NCBI GenBank assembly: GCA_963597615.1
Contig: CAVBQS010000024.1
Span: 1-64,000 of the forward strand
Reading direction: 5' to 3'
Source of the DNA: CAKRJP01 sp963597615
GTDB lineage: Bacteria > Bacillota > Clostridia > Lachnospirales > Lachnospiraceae
DNA length: 64,000 bases
This document shows positions 36,026-45,254 of the stretch, piece after piece. Made by a program: the position numbers and the translations under genes. Under the pieces are notes generated by a model. That model was not told the origin of the DNA. It did no database searches and was given only the letters and a program-made list of their open reading frames with translations. Each line of letters begins with the position of its first letter. The stretch's first letter is position 1.

Positions 36026-37929
36026 ATACCTATAATGTTGATTTCCTTATTGTAGCGTTTCTTATTTTGGCTTTAGTCATTCTCCATTTTATTTCTCATA
36101 AGCATTTGGAGGATATTAATAGCCGGACCTTCTGTATTTTTGTTTGTTTAGGCCTGGCGGATGTGGCCTTTGAGCTGATCAGCACCTATTATATAGCAAT
36201 TGGTAATGGGGATTATGGCATGGGAGCTAGCTTCTTTACCACCCTGTTTTATATGCTGCAGGTGCTTTTGCCCTTTACCTTGGTGTGTTATATAGAATCT
36301 CTGCGGGAGAATCAGTTGCTTTCTATGAGACAGCTATTCTTCTGGGGAATCCCCGCCATTGGCATGCTTCTTGTGGTGCTTACCAATACTTTCACAGGTC
36401 TTCTTTTTTCCTTCGATTCTGGAAAAGGATATGTAGAGGGCCCCTGGTACTTGTTAACTTATTTCTTTGCTTTGGCAAATATTTTAATGGCTATCCTTAT
36501 TGTGATTCGAGGCAGAAAAGAGCTGGGAAGGCAAAAGATAAAAACCCTATGTGAGATCTTTGTTATTACTACTGCTGGAATCTTGATTCAGTTACATAAC
36601 AGAGCCCTTCTAACTACAGGCTTTGGAGTAAGCTTGGGAGTGTTAGTCCTGTTTTTTACCCTTAATAATCCCTATGTTCATACGGATCACATGACAGGCC
36701 TTTATGACAAAACCTATTTTCTTCGTCAGTGCAAGGAATTAATTGCCGCTGGGCAGAAATTTCATATTATTGAGGTAGAGCTTTATCAGCTTCGCCATGT
36801 AAATCAGGTGGCAGGAAGTCGCCATGGGGATTATCTTTTACAGATCGTGTCCCAAAAGTTAAAGGAAATGTGCGGACAGCGAGCCTTTCATATTACGGGC
36901 AAACGATTTGTTCTACTCTTAAATACCATAAGAGAGTATGAGGAATGCCTGGATTCTCTGGAGAATTTTTTTGACAGGCTCCATGAGACAGAGGATGCTG
37001 TGGTGGAATTTCCAGCTATTTTCAGTGGTATTATAAATGCAGGACGATTACAGTATGGAGAGGAAATTTTAGACTATGGGGAGTATCTGGCTTCCCTGGC
37101 TCCAAGATCTGGGCCCACAGAGATGGTGCAGGATGACAGGCAGACCTTAGAAAGCTTCCAATACAGTAAGAAGGTAGAACAGTATCTTTATAAGGCAGTG
37201 GAAGAAAATCTTTTTGAAGTACATTTTCAACCCATTTATGACCTGAAAGCGGGAAAATTTGTGGCGGTAGAGGCTTTGAGCCGACTAAAACATCCGGAAC
37301 TTGGCTTTATTCCTCCCGATGTATTTATCGATCAGGCGGAAAAAAATGGACTGATTACCAAGATAACCCATCTCCAGATTCAAAGGATTTGCGAATTTGT
37401 AAGAGACCACATTGACCTAATGGATAAACTCCGAAATGTTAAGATTAACCTGTCCCCTACGGACCTTTTGGCCACAGGCAGCGGCCAGGAAATAGTGAAC
37501 ATTATAAACTCCTATAGCCTTCCCTGCAATTGGTTCCAGATGGAAATTACAGAGACGGTTGCCACTCAGTATAGAGACGGTCTCATGCCGGCTGTGGAAG
37601 CTTTTGAGACGGCAGAAATTGGCCTTTGCCTGGACGATTTTGGTTCCGGCTATGCCAACCTAAACACCGTTACCCAGCAACCTTTTAAGATCATTAAACT
37701 AGACCGGTCCCTCTTATTTAACATTTTGGAAGATAAAAAAGTAGCCACTTTCTATGAAAGTATTGTGGGAGCTTTCAAAAACATGGGCTACTATTTAGTA
37801 GCGGAGGGAGTGGAAGCAAAAGAAGAAGTTGAACTTTTGGAAGAATGGGGTGTAGACTTTATCCAGGGCTATTACTATTCTAAGCCCTTGCCAGCCGGGG
37901 AACTACTAAAATTTATGGATGAACATTAA
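36022..37929 (+). CDS. Membrane protein with degenerate GGDEF and intact EAL domain (cyclic-di-GMP phosphodiesterase)
   Basis: A 635-residue protein starting with TTG at 36022, which overlaps the previous stop codon (TTGA) and has GGGAGG 9 bp upstream. About seven membrane helices occupy residues 5-225. The GGDEF-like region (about 230-350) has ITGKRF where GGDEF should be, so it is inactive as a cyclase. The EAL domain (about 390-635) has the expected catalytic and metal residues: VEALSRL, NVKINLSP, EITET, LDDFGSGYANL, IKLDRS, AEGVE and IQGYYYSKP. It should hydrolyse cyclic-di-GMP. It is co-transcribed with the upstream GGDEF protein. Confidence 0.92.
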   Translation: MNTYNVDFLIVAFLILALVILHFISHKHLEDINSRTFCIFVCLGLADVAFELISTYYIAIGNGDYGMGASFFTTLFYMLQVLLPFTLVCYIESLRENQLLSMRQLFFWGIPAIGMLLVVLTNTFTGLLFSFDSGKGYVEGPWYLLTYFFALANILMAILIVIRGRKELGRQKIKTLCEIFVITTAGILIQLHNRALLTTGFGVSLGVLVLFFTLNNPYVHTDHMTGLYDKTYFLRQCKELIAAGQKFHIIEVELYQLRHVNQVAGSRHGDYLLQIVSQKLKEMCGQRAFHITGKRFVLLLNTIREYEECLDSLENFFDRLHETEDAVVEFPAIFSGIINAGRLQYGEEILDYGEYLASLAPRSGPTEMVQDDRQTLESFQYSKKVEQYLYKAVEENLFEVHFQPIYDLKAGKFVAVEALSRLKHPELGFIPPDVFIDQAEKNGLITKITHLQIQRICEFVRDHIDLMDKLRNVKINLSPTDLLATGSGQEIVNIINSYSLPCNWFQMEITETVATQYRDGLMPAVEAFETAEIGLCLDDFGSGYANLNTVTQQPFKIIKLDRSLLFNILEDKKVATFYESIVGAFKNMGYYLVAEGVEAKEEVELLEEWGVDFIQGYYYSKPLPAGELLKFMDEH

Positions 37930-37946
37930 GCAAGAGAGGTGTAGAC

Positions 37947-38816
37947 ATGAATATTAGAACATTATTGACCAGGGAGGCTCCCACCCTATCCTTTGAGGTC
38001 TTTCCACCAAAGAAGGATGTGGATTTTGAAACAGTGGAGGAGGCAGCCTTTGGTATTGCAAAACTTCAACCGGATTATATGAGCGTAACTTATGGGGCAG
38101 GGGGAAGCACTAAGGGGCTCACCATTCGTTTGGCTGAAAGTATTCAAAGGAAGTACCAGGTTCCTACCATTGCCCATTTAACTTGTGTTTGTGCCAGTAA
38201 GGACAGTATTACAAAGGCTCTTCAGGAAATGAAAGAGGCAGGAATTCAAAATATTTTGGCTCTCAGAGGAGACCTTCCTAAAAACTATGAGGGAGAAATT
38301 TTCACAGATTTTAGCCATGCATCAGAATTAGTAAGTTTTATTAAAGAACAGGGAGATTTTTGCGTGGGAGGAGCTTGCTATCCGGAGGTTCACCCGGATT
38401 CACCGAATAAGGCAGGGGATCTTCAAGGTCTTAAAATGAAGGTGGATGCAGGCTGTGAATACCTGACAACCCAAATGTTTTTTGATAATAATATTTTCTA
38501 TAATTTCATGTATCGTCTAAGAGAAGGTGGGACTCTAGTTCCTGTAATTCCTGGAATTATGCCTATTACCAAGAGGGTTCAGGTGAAAAATGCAGTGAAG
38601 CTTTCCGGATGCAACGTGCCGGAGCGGTTTAAGAATATTGTAGATCGGTTCGGAGATACAGAGGCTGCTATGCAGCAGGCGGGAATCGCCTATGCCACAG
38701 ACCAGATTATTGACCTTTTAGCAAATGGGGTAAAACACATTCATGTGTATTCTATGAATAAGCCGGAGGTGGCAAGCCAAATCCAAAAAAATATATCAGA
38801 AGTTTTGAAGGTATAG
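37947..38816 (+). CDS. metF: 5,10-methylenetetrahydrofolate reductase
   Basis: A 289-residue flavoprotein of the MetF/MTHFR family. It reduces methylene-tetrahydrofolate to methyl-tetrahydrofolate for methionine synthesis or acetyl-CoA metabolism. Typical motifs are LSFEVFPPK near the N-terminus, MSVTYGAGGS, NILALRGDLP and GGACYPEVHPDSP (residues about 133-145), and a QMFFDN segment. The length is normal for the bacterial single-domain enzyme. GAGAGGTG lies upstream of the ATG. It follows the EAL gene by 17 bp and could be read from the same transcript, though no functional link is apparent. Confidence 0.96.
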   Translation: MNIRTLLTREAPTLSFEVFPPKKDVDFETVEEAAFGIAKLQPDYMSVTYGAGGSTKGLTIRLAESIQRKYQVPTIAHLTCVCASKDSITKALQEMKEAGIQNILALRGDLPKNYEGEIFTDFSHASELVSFIKEQGDFCVGGACYPEVHPDSPNKAGDLQGLKMKVDAGCEYLTTQMFFDNNIFYNFMYRLREGGTLVPVIPGIMPITKRVQVKNAVKLSGCNVPERFKNIVDRFGDTEAAMQQAGIAYATDQIIDLLANGVKHIHVYSMNKPEVASQIQKNISEVLKV

Positions 38817-38853
38817 ATGAGCCTTGCTTAGATGTTAAGATTTAGAAGTTTGG

Positions 38854-38883
38854 TTGAATTTATAGAGACTTCTATAGTATAAT
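38854..38883 (+). promoter_or_regulatory. Promoter of pgi
   Basis: TTGAAT (38854-38859) and a perfect TATAAT (38878-38883) are 18 bp apart, 49 bp upstream of the pgi start. Confidence 0.78.
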
Positions 38884-38932
38884 GACCGAGTTGAGGGAAA
38901 AATCTAATAGGCAATTAAAGGAGGATTTTAAA

Positions 38933-40513
38933 ATGGCTTCATGGAAGAATTTGGATACAGTAGCTGCTTATGACCAGCTTACCAAAGTGGAAGCAGTGGA
39001 CCTTAAAAAGGTTATGGAAGGTGCTTCGGGCGCTGAGAGAGTTAAGAATTACTCTGTACCTATGGCAGCAGGCATGGCCTATAATTTTGCTGCAAAACAG
39101 GTAGACGATAAGGTGCTGGCTGTTTTAGCTGACCTGGCAAAAGAGACTGGACTTACCGAGAAGTTTAAAGAATTATATAATGGTGCAGTAATCAATACAG
39201 GAGAAAAGCGACTGGTGCTTCATCAGCTTACCAGAGGACAGCTTGGAGATGCTGTAGTGGCAGATGGAACTGACAAGAGAGCTTTTTATGTAGAGCAGCA
39301 GGAAAAGATTGCTGACTTTGCTAATAAAGTACATGCAGGAGAGATCACCAACGAGGCAGGAGAAAAATTTACTTCTGTTGTACAGATCGGTATCGGTGGA
39401 AGCGACTTAGGACCAAGAGCTATGTATCTGGCACTGGAAAACTGGGCAAAGGTAAACAATACTTTCAAGATGGAAGCAAAGTTTATCAGCAACGTAGATC
39501 CAGATGATGCATCTGCAGTTTTATATGGCTTGGATGTGGCACATTCCATCTTTATTTTGGTTTCAAAGTCAGGAACAACTCTTGAGACTTTGACTAATGA
39601 GTCCTTTGTAAAGGATGCCCTTGTAAAAGCAGGACTGAATCCTTCAAAGCACATGATCGCAGTAACCAGCGAGACTTCCCCTCTTGCAAAGAGTGAGGAT
39701 TATCTGGCAGCCTTCTTTATGGATGATTATATCGGAGGACGTTTCTCTTCTACTTCTGCAGTAGGAGGAGCCGTATTATCCTTAGCATTTGGGCCTGAGA
39801 TTTTTGCTAGATTCTTACAGGGAGCAGCAGAAGAAGACCTTCTTGCAAAGAATGAGAATCTTATGGAGAACCCTGCAATGTTAGATGCCTTAATCGGTGT
39901 TTATGAGAGAAATGTATTAGGATATGCTGCAACAGCAGTTCTTCCATACTCGCAGGCACTTAGCCGTTTCCCGGCACATTTACAGCAGGCAGATATGGAG
40001 TCTAACGGTAAATCTGTAAACCGTTTTGGAGAGCCTGTAAATTATAAGACTGGACCGATTATCTTTGGAGAGCCGGGAACTAATGGACAGCATTCTTTCT
40101 ATCAGCTCTTACACCAGGGAACTGATATTATTCCTCTTCAGTTTGTTGGATTTAAGAACAATCAGATGGAAAGGGATGTAGTAATCCAAGATAGCACCAG
40201 TCAGCAGAAGCTTTGTGCAAATGTAGTGGCACAGATCGTTGCTTTTGCCAGCGGAAAAGCGGATGACAACCGCAACAAGAACTTTGAGGGTGGACGTCCA
40301 TCCAGCATTATTGTTGGAGATAAGCTGACACCGGAAGCTTTAGGAGCACTTCTTTCACACTTTGAGAATAAGATCATGTTCCAGGGATTTGTATGGAACT
40401 TAAACAGTTTCGATCAGGAAGGTGTACAGTTAGGAAAAGTTCTGGCAAAGAAAGTCTTGGCTCATGAGACAGAGGGAGCTCTTGCAGCTTACAGTGATCT
40501 GTTAAATATCTAA
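38933..40513 (+). CDS. pgi: Glucose-6-phosphate isomerase
   Basis: A 526-residue glycolytic enzyme that interconverts glucose 6-phosphate and fructose 6-phosphate. Family signatures are IGIGGSDLGPRAM (phosphate binding), VSKSGTTLET, GGRFSSTSAVGG and the C-terminal region with NKNFEGGRPSS. It belongs to the longer class of PGI rather than the ~450-residue type of Bacillus. The start at 38933 (MASWKNLD) has AAAGGAGGA 6 bp upstream; the ATG at 38882 overlaps the promoter and is rejected. Own promoter and terminator. Confidence 0.95.
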   Translation: MASWKNLDTVAAYDQLTKVEAVDLKKVMEGASGAERVKNYSVPMAAGMAYNFAAKQVDDKVLAVLADLAKETGLTEKFKELYNGAVINTGEKRLVLHQLTRGQLGDAVVADGTDKRAFYVEQQEKIADFANKVHAGEITNEAGEKFTSVVQIGIGGSDLGPRAMYLALENWAKVNNTFKMEAKFISNVDPDDASAVLYGLDVAHSIFILVSKSGTTLETLTNESFVKDALVKAGLNPSKHMIAVTSETSPLAKSEDYLAAFFMDDYIGGRFSSTSAVGGAVLSLAFGPEIFARFLQGAAEEDLLAKNENLMENPAMLDALIGVYERNVLGYAATAVLPYSQALSRFPAHLQQADMESNGKSVNRFGEPVNYKTGPIIFGEPGTNGQHSFYQLLHQGTDIIPLQFVGFKNNQMERDVVIQDSTSQQKLCANVVAQIVAFASGKADDNRNKNFEGGRPSSIIVGDKLTPEALGALLSHFENKIMFQGFVWNLNSFDQEGVQLGKVLAKKVLAHETEGALAAYSDLLNI

Positions 40514-40580
40514 GCTTGTGGAAGTGGCTTACCAAACATCCCTAGGTGTTTTGCTCAAGCTTATAAGGTAGGAATAAAAC

Positions 40581-40619
40581 AAGACCCTGCAGTAACTGAT
40601 TTGGTTACTGCAGGGTCTT
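40581..40619. terminator. Bidirectional terminator between pgi and aminopeptidase gene
   Basis: A perfect 16-bp stem (40581-40596 with 40604-40619), T-rich on both outgoing strands, placed between convergent genes. Confidence 0.92.
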
Positions 40620-40658
40620 TTGTTATCTTATTGCTAATTGTGGCAGAACTAATTGGGA

Positions 40659-41735
40659 TTATCCAACGATTCTCCACTTCTTATCAACTGCATTTAATAA
40701 TTCGTGGCCATCCTCTGTTACCAGAACTAAGTCCTCAATACGAACCCCATATTTTCCTTCCAAATAGATGCCTGGCTCAATAGAGAAAATCATACCTGGT
40801 TTTGCTTCGTTTTTATTAATTGGGCTTACATCACCGTATTCGTGGTCTTCTTGGCCAATGAAATGTCCAAGGCGGATTCTCCAGTATTCACTGTAGCCTG
40901 CCTCGTCAATTAAGTCTCTGGCCTGGGCATCGATGTCACAGAAACGTACGCCTGGTTTAATAACAGCTTCAGCCTTTAAAACAGCTTCGCGAACTAAATT
41001 GTGAATCTTTTTCTGCTCCTCATCTACTTCCTTACAGTAGAAGGTTCTGGTCATATCGGAGCAATATCCCTTCCAAATACATCCCATATCAATCAAGACA
41101 CATTCGCCGGCAGCTAATTTTCTTGTATCACTTGGCTCATGGTGCTGGTCTGCTGCATTTGGTCCAAAGCAAACGATAGTATCGAAGCTTACTCCACTGG
41201 CTCCTTCTTTTAAATACTCAGAATCAATAAAGTTGGCAACTTCCTTCTCGGTCATACCTTCCTTAATGAAATCAGCTACTCGCTCCATAACCTTGTCGTT
41301 GATAATGGAAGCTTCCTTCATAATCTGAATCTCTTCCGGTGTCTTAACAGCTCTTACATCATCGATGCAATCAGATCCCCAGATAGTTTTAAGATTTGGA
41401 CATCTCTCCTGAAGAGGGATTAAGAAACGGGCTGGCCAGGTCTTGTCAATACCAAGAACTCCTTCTGTATCAAGGTGGTCCATAAGAACCCCAATCTGAT
41501 CATCCATATCGCTAAACCAAACTTCCTCCAGTCCGGTATTAGAAACATAATACAGATAGTTGAAGAAGAAGGTGTGTTTTCCGTTGGTTCTAAGAAGAAG
41601 AGCGTAAAGTCTCTCTCCGGGATTTACCATAACGCCTGTTAAGATGTTGATACTTAAAGGATCAGAAACCAAAAACTGGTCAATTCCTTTTTCCTTCATT
41701 TTTTCTAGGACACGATTGATTCTTTCATTATCCAT
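40659..41735 (-). CDS. Xaa-Pro aminopeptidase (M24 family)
   Basis: A 358-residue cytoplasmic metallopeptidase that removes an N-terminal residue before proline. The N-terminal creatinase-like domain spans about residues 1-125. The C-terminal pita-bread fold carries the five metal ligands: two Asp in VLIDMGCIWKGYCSDMTRTFY, His in RLGHFIGQ, Glu in SIEPGIYLEG and Glu in VRIEDLVLV. AGGAGG lies about 8 bp before the ATG at 41735. It stands alone between terminators and promoters of neighbours. Confidence 0.93.
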   Translation of the reverse strand: MDNERINRVLEKMKEKGIDQFLVSDPLSINILTGVMVNPGERLYALLLRTNGKHTFFFNYLYYVSNTGLEEVWFSDMDDQIGVLMDHLDTEGVLGIDKTWPARFLIPLQERCPNLKTIWGSDCIDDVRAVKTPEEIQIMKEASIINDKVMERVADFIKEGMTEKEVANFIDSEYLKEGASGVSFDTIVCFGPNAADQHHEPSDTRKLAAGECVLIDMGCIWKGYCSDMTRTFYCKEVDEEQKKIHNLVREAVLKAEAVIKPGVRFCDIDAQARDLIDEAGYSEYWRIRLGHFIGQEDHEYGDVSPINKNEAKPGMIFSIEPGIYLEGKYGVRIEDLVLVTEDGHELLNAVDKKWRIVG

Positions 41736-41855
41736 TTTTGCATTCCTCCTGCTTAAAAATATACACTTATTTTACCACAATGGATTTTTGAAAACTATGA
41801 AAAGGGTAAGAGAAATGGAAATTAAACTCTGGTTTCCTGGAAGTCAAGAGTTTGG

Positions 41856-41884
41856 TTGAAAGAAAGAACCTTTTATGGTAGAAT
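41856..41884 (+). promoter_or_regulatory. Promoter of nucleotidyltransferase-glmS operon
   Basis: TTGAAA (41856-41861) and TAGAAT (41879-41884) are 17 bp apart, about 75 bp before the nucleotidyltransferase start. Confidence 0.65.
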
Positions 41885-41957
41885 TTAGAAGACCATGTTA
41901 TGAAAAAGACTAGTAGATGTGAGACTTTATTTCACGATTCGTAAAGAAAGGACAAAT

Positions 41958-42866
41958 ATGAAACCAACATTAATTATAATGGCAGCAGGTATTGGGTCGA
42001 GATTTGGCACTGGTATTAAGCAGTTGGCCAAGATGGGTAAAAACGGCGAAGTGATTATGGATTATTCAATTTATGACGCCAAAGAGGCAGGCTTTGAGAA
42101 AGTAGTTTTTATCATCCGTAAAGATATCGAAGAGGAATTTAAAGAAGTAATCGGAGATCGTATTTCCAAACAGATTGAAGTGGAATATGTATACCAGTCC
42201 GTAGATGACCTTCCGGAAGGATTTGAGGCCAATGGACGTACCAAGCCTTGGGGAACCGGCCAGGCGATTCTTTGCTGTAAGGATGTGGTAAAGGATCCTT
42301 ATGTAATTATTAATGCAGATGATTATTATGGAAAACAGGCATTTAAGCTCCTCCATGATTTCTTAGTAGAGACTCCAAATACAGCAGATACCTATACCAT
42401 GGGAATGGCTGGATTTATTTTAAAGAATACCTTAAGTGAGAATGGAACTGTTACAAGAGGTCTGTGTAAGACCGATGCAGATGGAATGCTTGCAGATGTA
42501 TATGAGACCCACGAGATTAAGAAAGAGGCAGACGGCACAATGACTTGTAAGGAGCCTCAGATGCAGGAGTGGATTAGCGAGGATCTGAATGTATCTATGA
42601 ACATGTGGGCAGGATTTCCGGATTTTATTGAATATTTGGAAGAAGGATTTACCGAGTTTTTAAAGAATCTGGAGTCAGAGACTGCAGAGTATTTGCTTCC
42701 TACTATTGTAGGACAGCTTTTGGAAGAAAAGAAGGCTACTGTTAAGGTTTTAGAGACCACCGATCGCTGGATTGGAATTACCTACAAAGAGGATGTAGAG
42801 CTTGCTCAGGAATCCTTTGAAAAGATGATTCAAGATGGAATTTATCCTGAAAAATTGTGGGATTAA
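41958..42866 (+). CDS. Sugar-phosphate nucleotidyltransferase family protein
   Basis: A 302-residue enzyme with a Rossmann-like nucleotidyltransferase fold. Visible motifs are the nucleotide-binding loop MAAGIGSRFGTGIKQL (residues 8-23), TKPWGTGQAIL, and the metal-binding Asp pair in VIINADDYYG. These indicate transfer of a nucleotide to a sugar phosphate; the sugar and base are not clear. The start at 41958 has AGAAAGGA upstream; the longer frame from 41919 has none. It is 47 bp upstream of glmS, so an amino-sugar or cell-wall precursor role is reasonable, but GlmU and GalU classes are not obvious matches. Confidence 0.85.
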   Translation: MKPTLIIMAAGIGSRFGTGIKQLAKMGKNGEVIMDYSIYDAKEAGFEKVVFIIRKDIEEEFKEVIGDRISKQIEVEYVYQSVDDLPEGFEANGRTKPWGTGQAILCCKDVVKDPYVIINADDYYGKQAFKLLHDFLVETPNTADTYTMGMAGFILKNTLSENGTVTRGLCKTDADGMLADVYETHEIKKEADGTMTCKEPQMQEWISEDLNVSMNMWAGFPDFIEYLEEGFTEFLKNLESETAEYLLPTIVGQLLEEKKATVKVLETTDRWIGITYKEDVELAQESFEKMIQDGIYPEKLWD

Positions 42867-42913
42867 TTTTTGAATACCCGCAATTATGGGTTTTATAACA
42901 GGAGGAAAATAAT

Positions 42914-44752
42914 ATGTGTGGAATCGTAGGATTCACAGGCAACCACCAGGCGGCTCCGATTCTTCTGGATGGCTTGTCAAAACTAGAATATAGGGGATAT
43001 GATTCGGCAGGAATTGCTGTGAGAGATGGTGCGGCTCAGGCAGAGGTAATTAAGGCGAAGGGACGTTTGAAAGCTTTGGTGGAGAAAACCAATGGGGGAG
43101 CTAGCGTTCCGGGAACCTGTGGAATTGGACATACTAGATGGGCAACTCACGGAGAACCTTCTGTGGACAATGCTCATCCTCACTGTTCCGATGATGGCAA
43201 TGTAGTGGCAGTTCACAATGGTATTATCGAGAACTACCAGGAACTGAAGGAAAAACTGATCAGAAAAGGATATAAATTCTATTCTGAAACAGACACAGAG
43301 ATTGCTGTAAAGCTTATTGACTATTATTACAAGAAGTACGAGGGAACCCCTGTAGATGCAGTCAACCATGCCTTGGTTCGTATCCGTGGTTCCTATGCCC
43401 TTGCAGTGCTCTTCGAGGATTATCCAGAGGAGATTTATGTGGCCCGTAAGGACAGCCCAATGATTCTTGGAGTAGCTGATGGGGAATCCTATATTGCTTC
43501 TGATGTTCCAGCAATTTTGAAATATACAAGAAATGTTTACTATATCGGCAACCTTGAGATGGCCAGAGTAAGAAAAGGTGAGATTACTTTTTACAATCTG
43601 GACGGAGAGGAAATCCAAAAAGAAGCCAAGCTTATCGAGTGGGATACAGAGGCTGCAGAGAAGGCTGGATATGAGCATTTCATGATTAAGGAAATCCACG
43701 AGCAGCCAAAAGCCATTGCAGATACCTTGAATTCTGTATTGAAAGATGGCCAGATCGACCTATCTGAGGTGGGATTTGATGAAGATGCCATCAAGGAAAT
43801 CAACCAGATCTATATTGTGGCTTGCGGTTCTGCCTACCATGTAGGTATGGCTGCTCAATACGTGATTGAGGATTTGGCAAGAATCCCAGTGAGAGTGGAG
43901 CTTGCATCAGAGTTTAGATATCGCAGACAGCTCTTAAATCAAAAAGATCTGGTGGTAATTATCAGCCAGTCCGGAGAGACTGCAGATAGTTTGGCGGCCC
44001 TTCGGGCATCTAAGGCCCAGGGAGTTCGGACCTTAGGTATTGTAAATGTCATTGGATCTTCTATTGCAAGAGAAGCTGACAATGTATTCTACACCCTAGC
44101 TGGACCTGAGATTTCTGTGGCAACTACCAAGGCTTACAGTACCCAGTTGATTGCAACCTATGCCTTAGCCCTTCAATTTGGCAAGGTACGGGGAACTATA
44201 GGGGAAGAAGAGTACTCTTCCTATATTGCAGAAATCCAGACAATTCCTGAGAAGATCGAGAAGATTATCGAAGATAAAGAGAGAATCCAGTGGTTTGCTT
44301 CTAAGCAGGCCAACAGTAAGGATGCCTTCTTTATTGGCCGAGGAATCGACTATGCTACCTGTTTAGAGGGAAGCTTGAAGATGAAGGAAATTAGCTACGT
44401 TCACAGCGAAGCTTATGCAGCTGGAGAGTTAAAGCATGGAACCATTTCTCTAGTGGAGGATGGTACCTTGATGATCGGCGTGCTGACCCAGCCGGACCTT
44501 TATGAGAAGACCATCAGCAACATGGTAGAGTGTAAGAGCCGTGGGGCTTATCTTATGGGAGTAACCACCTATGGCAATTACAGCATTGAGGACAGTGCAG
44601 ATTTTGTCATCTATATTCCTCAGATCGATCCCCATTTTGCTACCTCCTTGGCAGTAATTCCATTACAGCTTTTGGGATACTATGTATCAGTAGCCAAGGG
44701 ATTGGATGTAGATAAGCCAAGAAACTTAGCTAAGAGCGTAACCGTAGAGTAG
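42914..44752 (+). CDS. glmS: Glutamine-fructose-6-phosphate aminotransferase
   Basis: A 612-residue enzyme that makes glucosamine 6-phosphate from fructose 6-phosphate and glutamine, the first step of amino-sugar and peptidoglycan synthesis. The N-terminal class II amidotransferase domain starts with Cys2 (MCGIVGFTGN) after Met removal and has GIGHTRWATHGEPS and HNGIIENY. Two SIS domains follow (ACGSAYHVG, SQSGETADSLAA, FIGRGIDYATCLEGSLKMKE), and the C-terminus KPRNLAKSVTVE is diagnostic. AGGAGG precedes the start. There is no glmS ribozyme in the 47-bp gap or in the upstream leader, so control is probably transcriptional or by other means. Confidence 0.97.
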   Translation: MCGIVGFTGNHQAAPILLDGLSKLEYRGYDSAGIAVRDGAAQAEVIKAKGRLKALVEKTNGGASVPGTCGIGHTRWATHGEPSVDNAHPHCSDDGNVVAVHNGIIENYQELKEKLIRKGYKFYSETDTEIAVKLIDYYYKKYEGTPVDAVNHALVRIRGSYALAVLFEDYPEEIYVARKDSPMILGVADGESYIASDVPAILKYTRNVYYIGNLEMARVRKGEITFYNLDGEEIQKEAKLIEWDTEAAEKAGYEHFMIKEIHEQPKAIADTLNSVLKDGQIDLSEVGFDEDAIKEINQIYIVACGSAYHVGMAAQYVIEDLARIPVRVELASEFRYRRQLLNQKDLVVIISQSGETADSLAALRASKAQGVRTLGIVNVIGSSIAREADNVFYTLAGPEISVATTKAYSTQLIATYALALQFGKVRGTIGEEEYSSYIAEIQTIPEKIEKIIEDKERIQWFASKQANSKDAFFIGRGIDYATCLEGSLKMKEISYVHSEAYAAGELKHGTISLVEDGTLMIGVLTQPDLYEKTISNMVECKSRGAYLMGVTTYGNYSIEDSADFVIYIPQIDPHFATSLAVIPLQLLGYYVSVAKGLDVDKPRNLAKSVTVE

Positions 44753-44787
44753 GAAAAATAACTATAAACTACATATGAAACACATAT

Positions 44788-44833
44788 AAAACCGGCGACA
44801 AAGTTTGTGAAAAAAAGCTTTGTTACCGGTTTT
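44788..44833 (+). terminator. Intrinsic terminator of glmS operon
   Basis: A 16-position stem (44788-44803 with 44818-44833) with one mismatch and one wobble is followed by TTTTTT-rich sequence. Confidence 0.88.
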
Positions 44834-44839
44834 TTATTT

Positions 44840-45254
44840 TCCGGAGACCTATTTGTAGGAGCTTTTTAAAATCAATAAAGTGTCAGAAAATTCTGAATAA
44901 ATAAAAATAAATAAAAAGATTACAAAAAACAGTTGACATATAATGAAAAAAGTATTAACATGAGTTCATACAAAAGAAACGGAGCTTTACATGATAAGGG
45001 AAATTTATTCCAGAGATAATTAGTAAGTATTGCAGTTCGATTCTTAGAAAATGGAGGGCGGTCCAATGGGACACTAATCTAACTTTAAAAACTATATAGA
45101 GAAGACGGAGGTTATACAGTGAAACTTTTGATTATTCATTAAAAGGGCTATCTGATCATTCAAATAAAGAAGATCCGATAGCCCTTAACCATGTCATAAA
45201 TTAATTATATTTACCTTAAAAACGTTAGATTAAAAGTTCGCTGTAAAGAATATT
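44840..45254 (+). other. 415-bp gene-poor region before the ModA-like gene, with possible long leader
   Basis: No gene of ordinary size is present. It contains a 14-bp palindrome TCAGAAAATTCTGA (44883-44896) and a promoter-like pair at 44933-44961. A 10-codon frame at 44991-45023 (MIREIYSRDN) is preceded by CGGAG. A 7-codon GTG frame at 45119-45142 is preceded by CGGAGG. A 15-position hairpin with one mismatch (45143-45157 with 45172-45186) lacks a T-run on the plus strand. The tiny frames could be leader peptides or chance. The region ends with a weak ribosome binding site before the ModA-like gene. A regulatory leader is possible; it matches no riboswitch class I can name. Confidence 0.4.
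44933..44961 (+). promoter_or_regulatory. Candidate promoter upstream of the ModA-like gene
   Basis: A perfect TTGACA (44933-44938) and TAACAT (44956-44961) are 17 bp apart. If used, the leader to the ModA-like gene is about 285 bases. Confidence 0.6.

Noticed and set aside
42983..43699. 238-codon minus-strand open frame inside glmS
   Set aside because: It lies wholly opposite a highly conserved gene, and its translation is an irregular mix with no recognisable domain.
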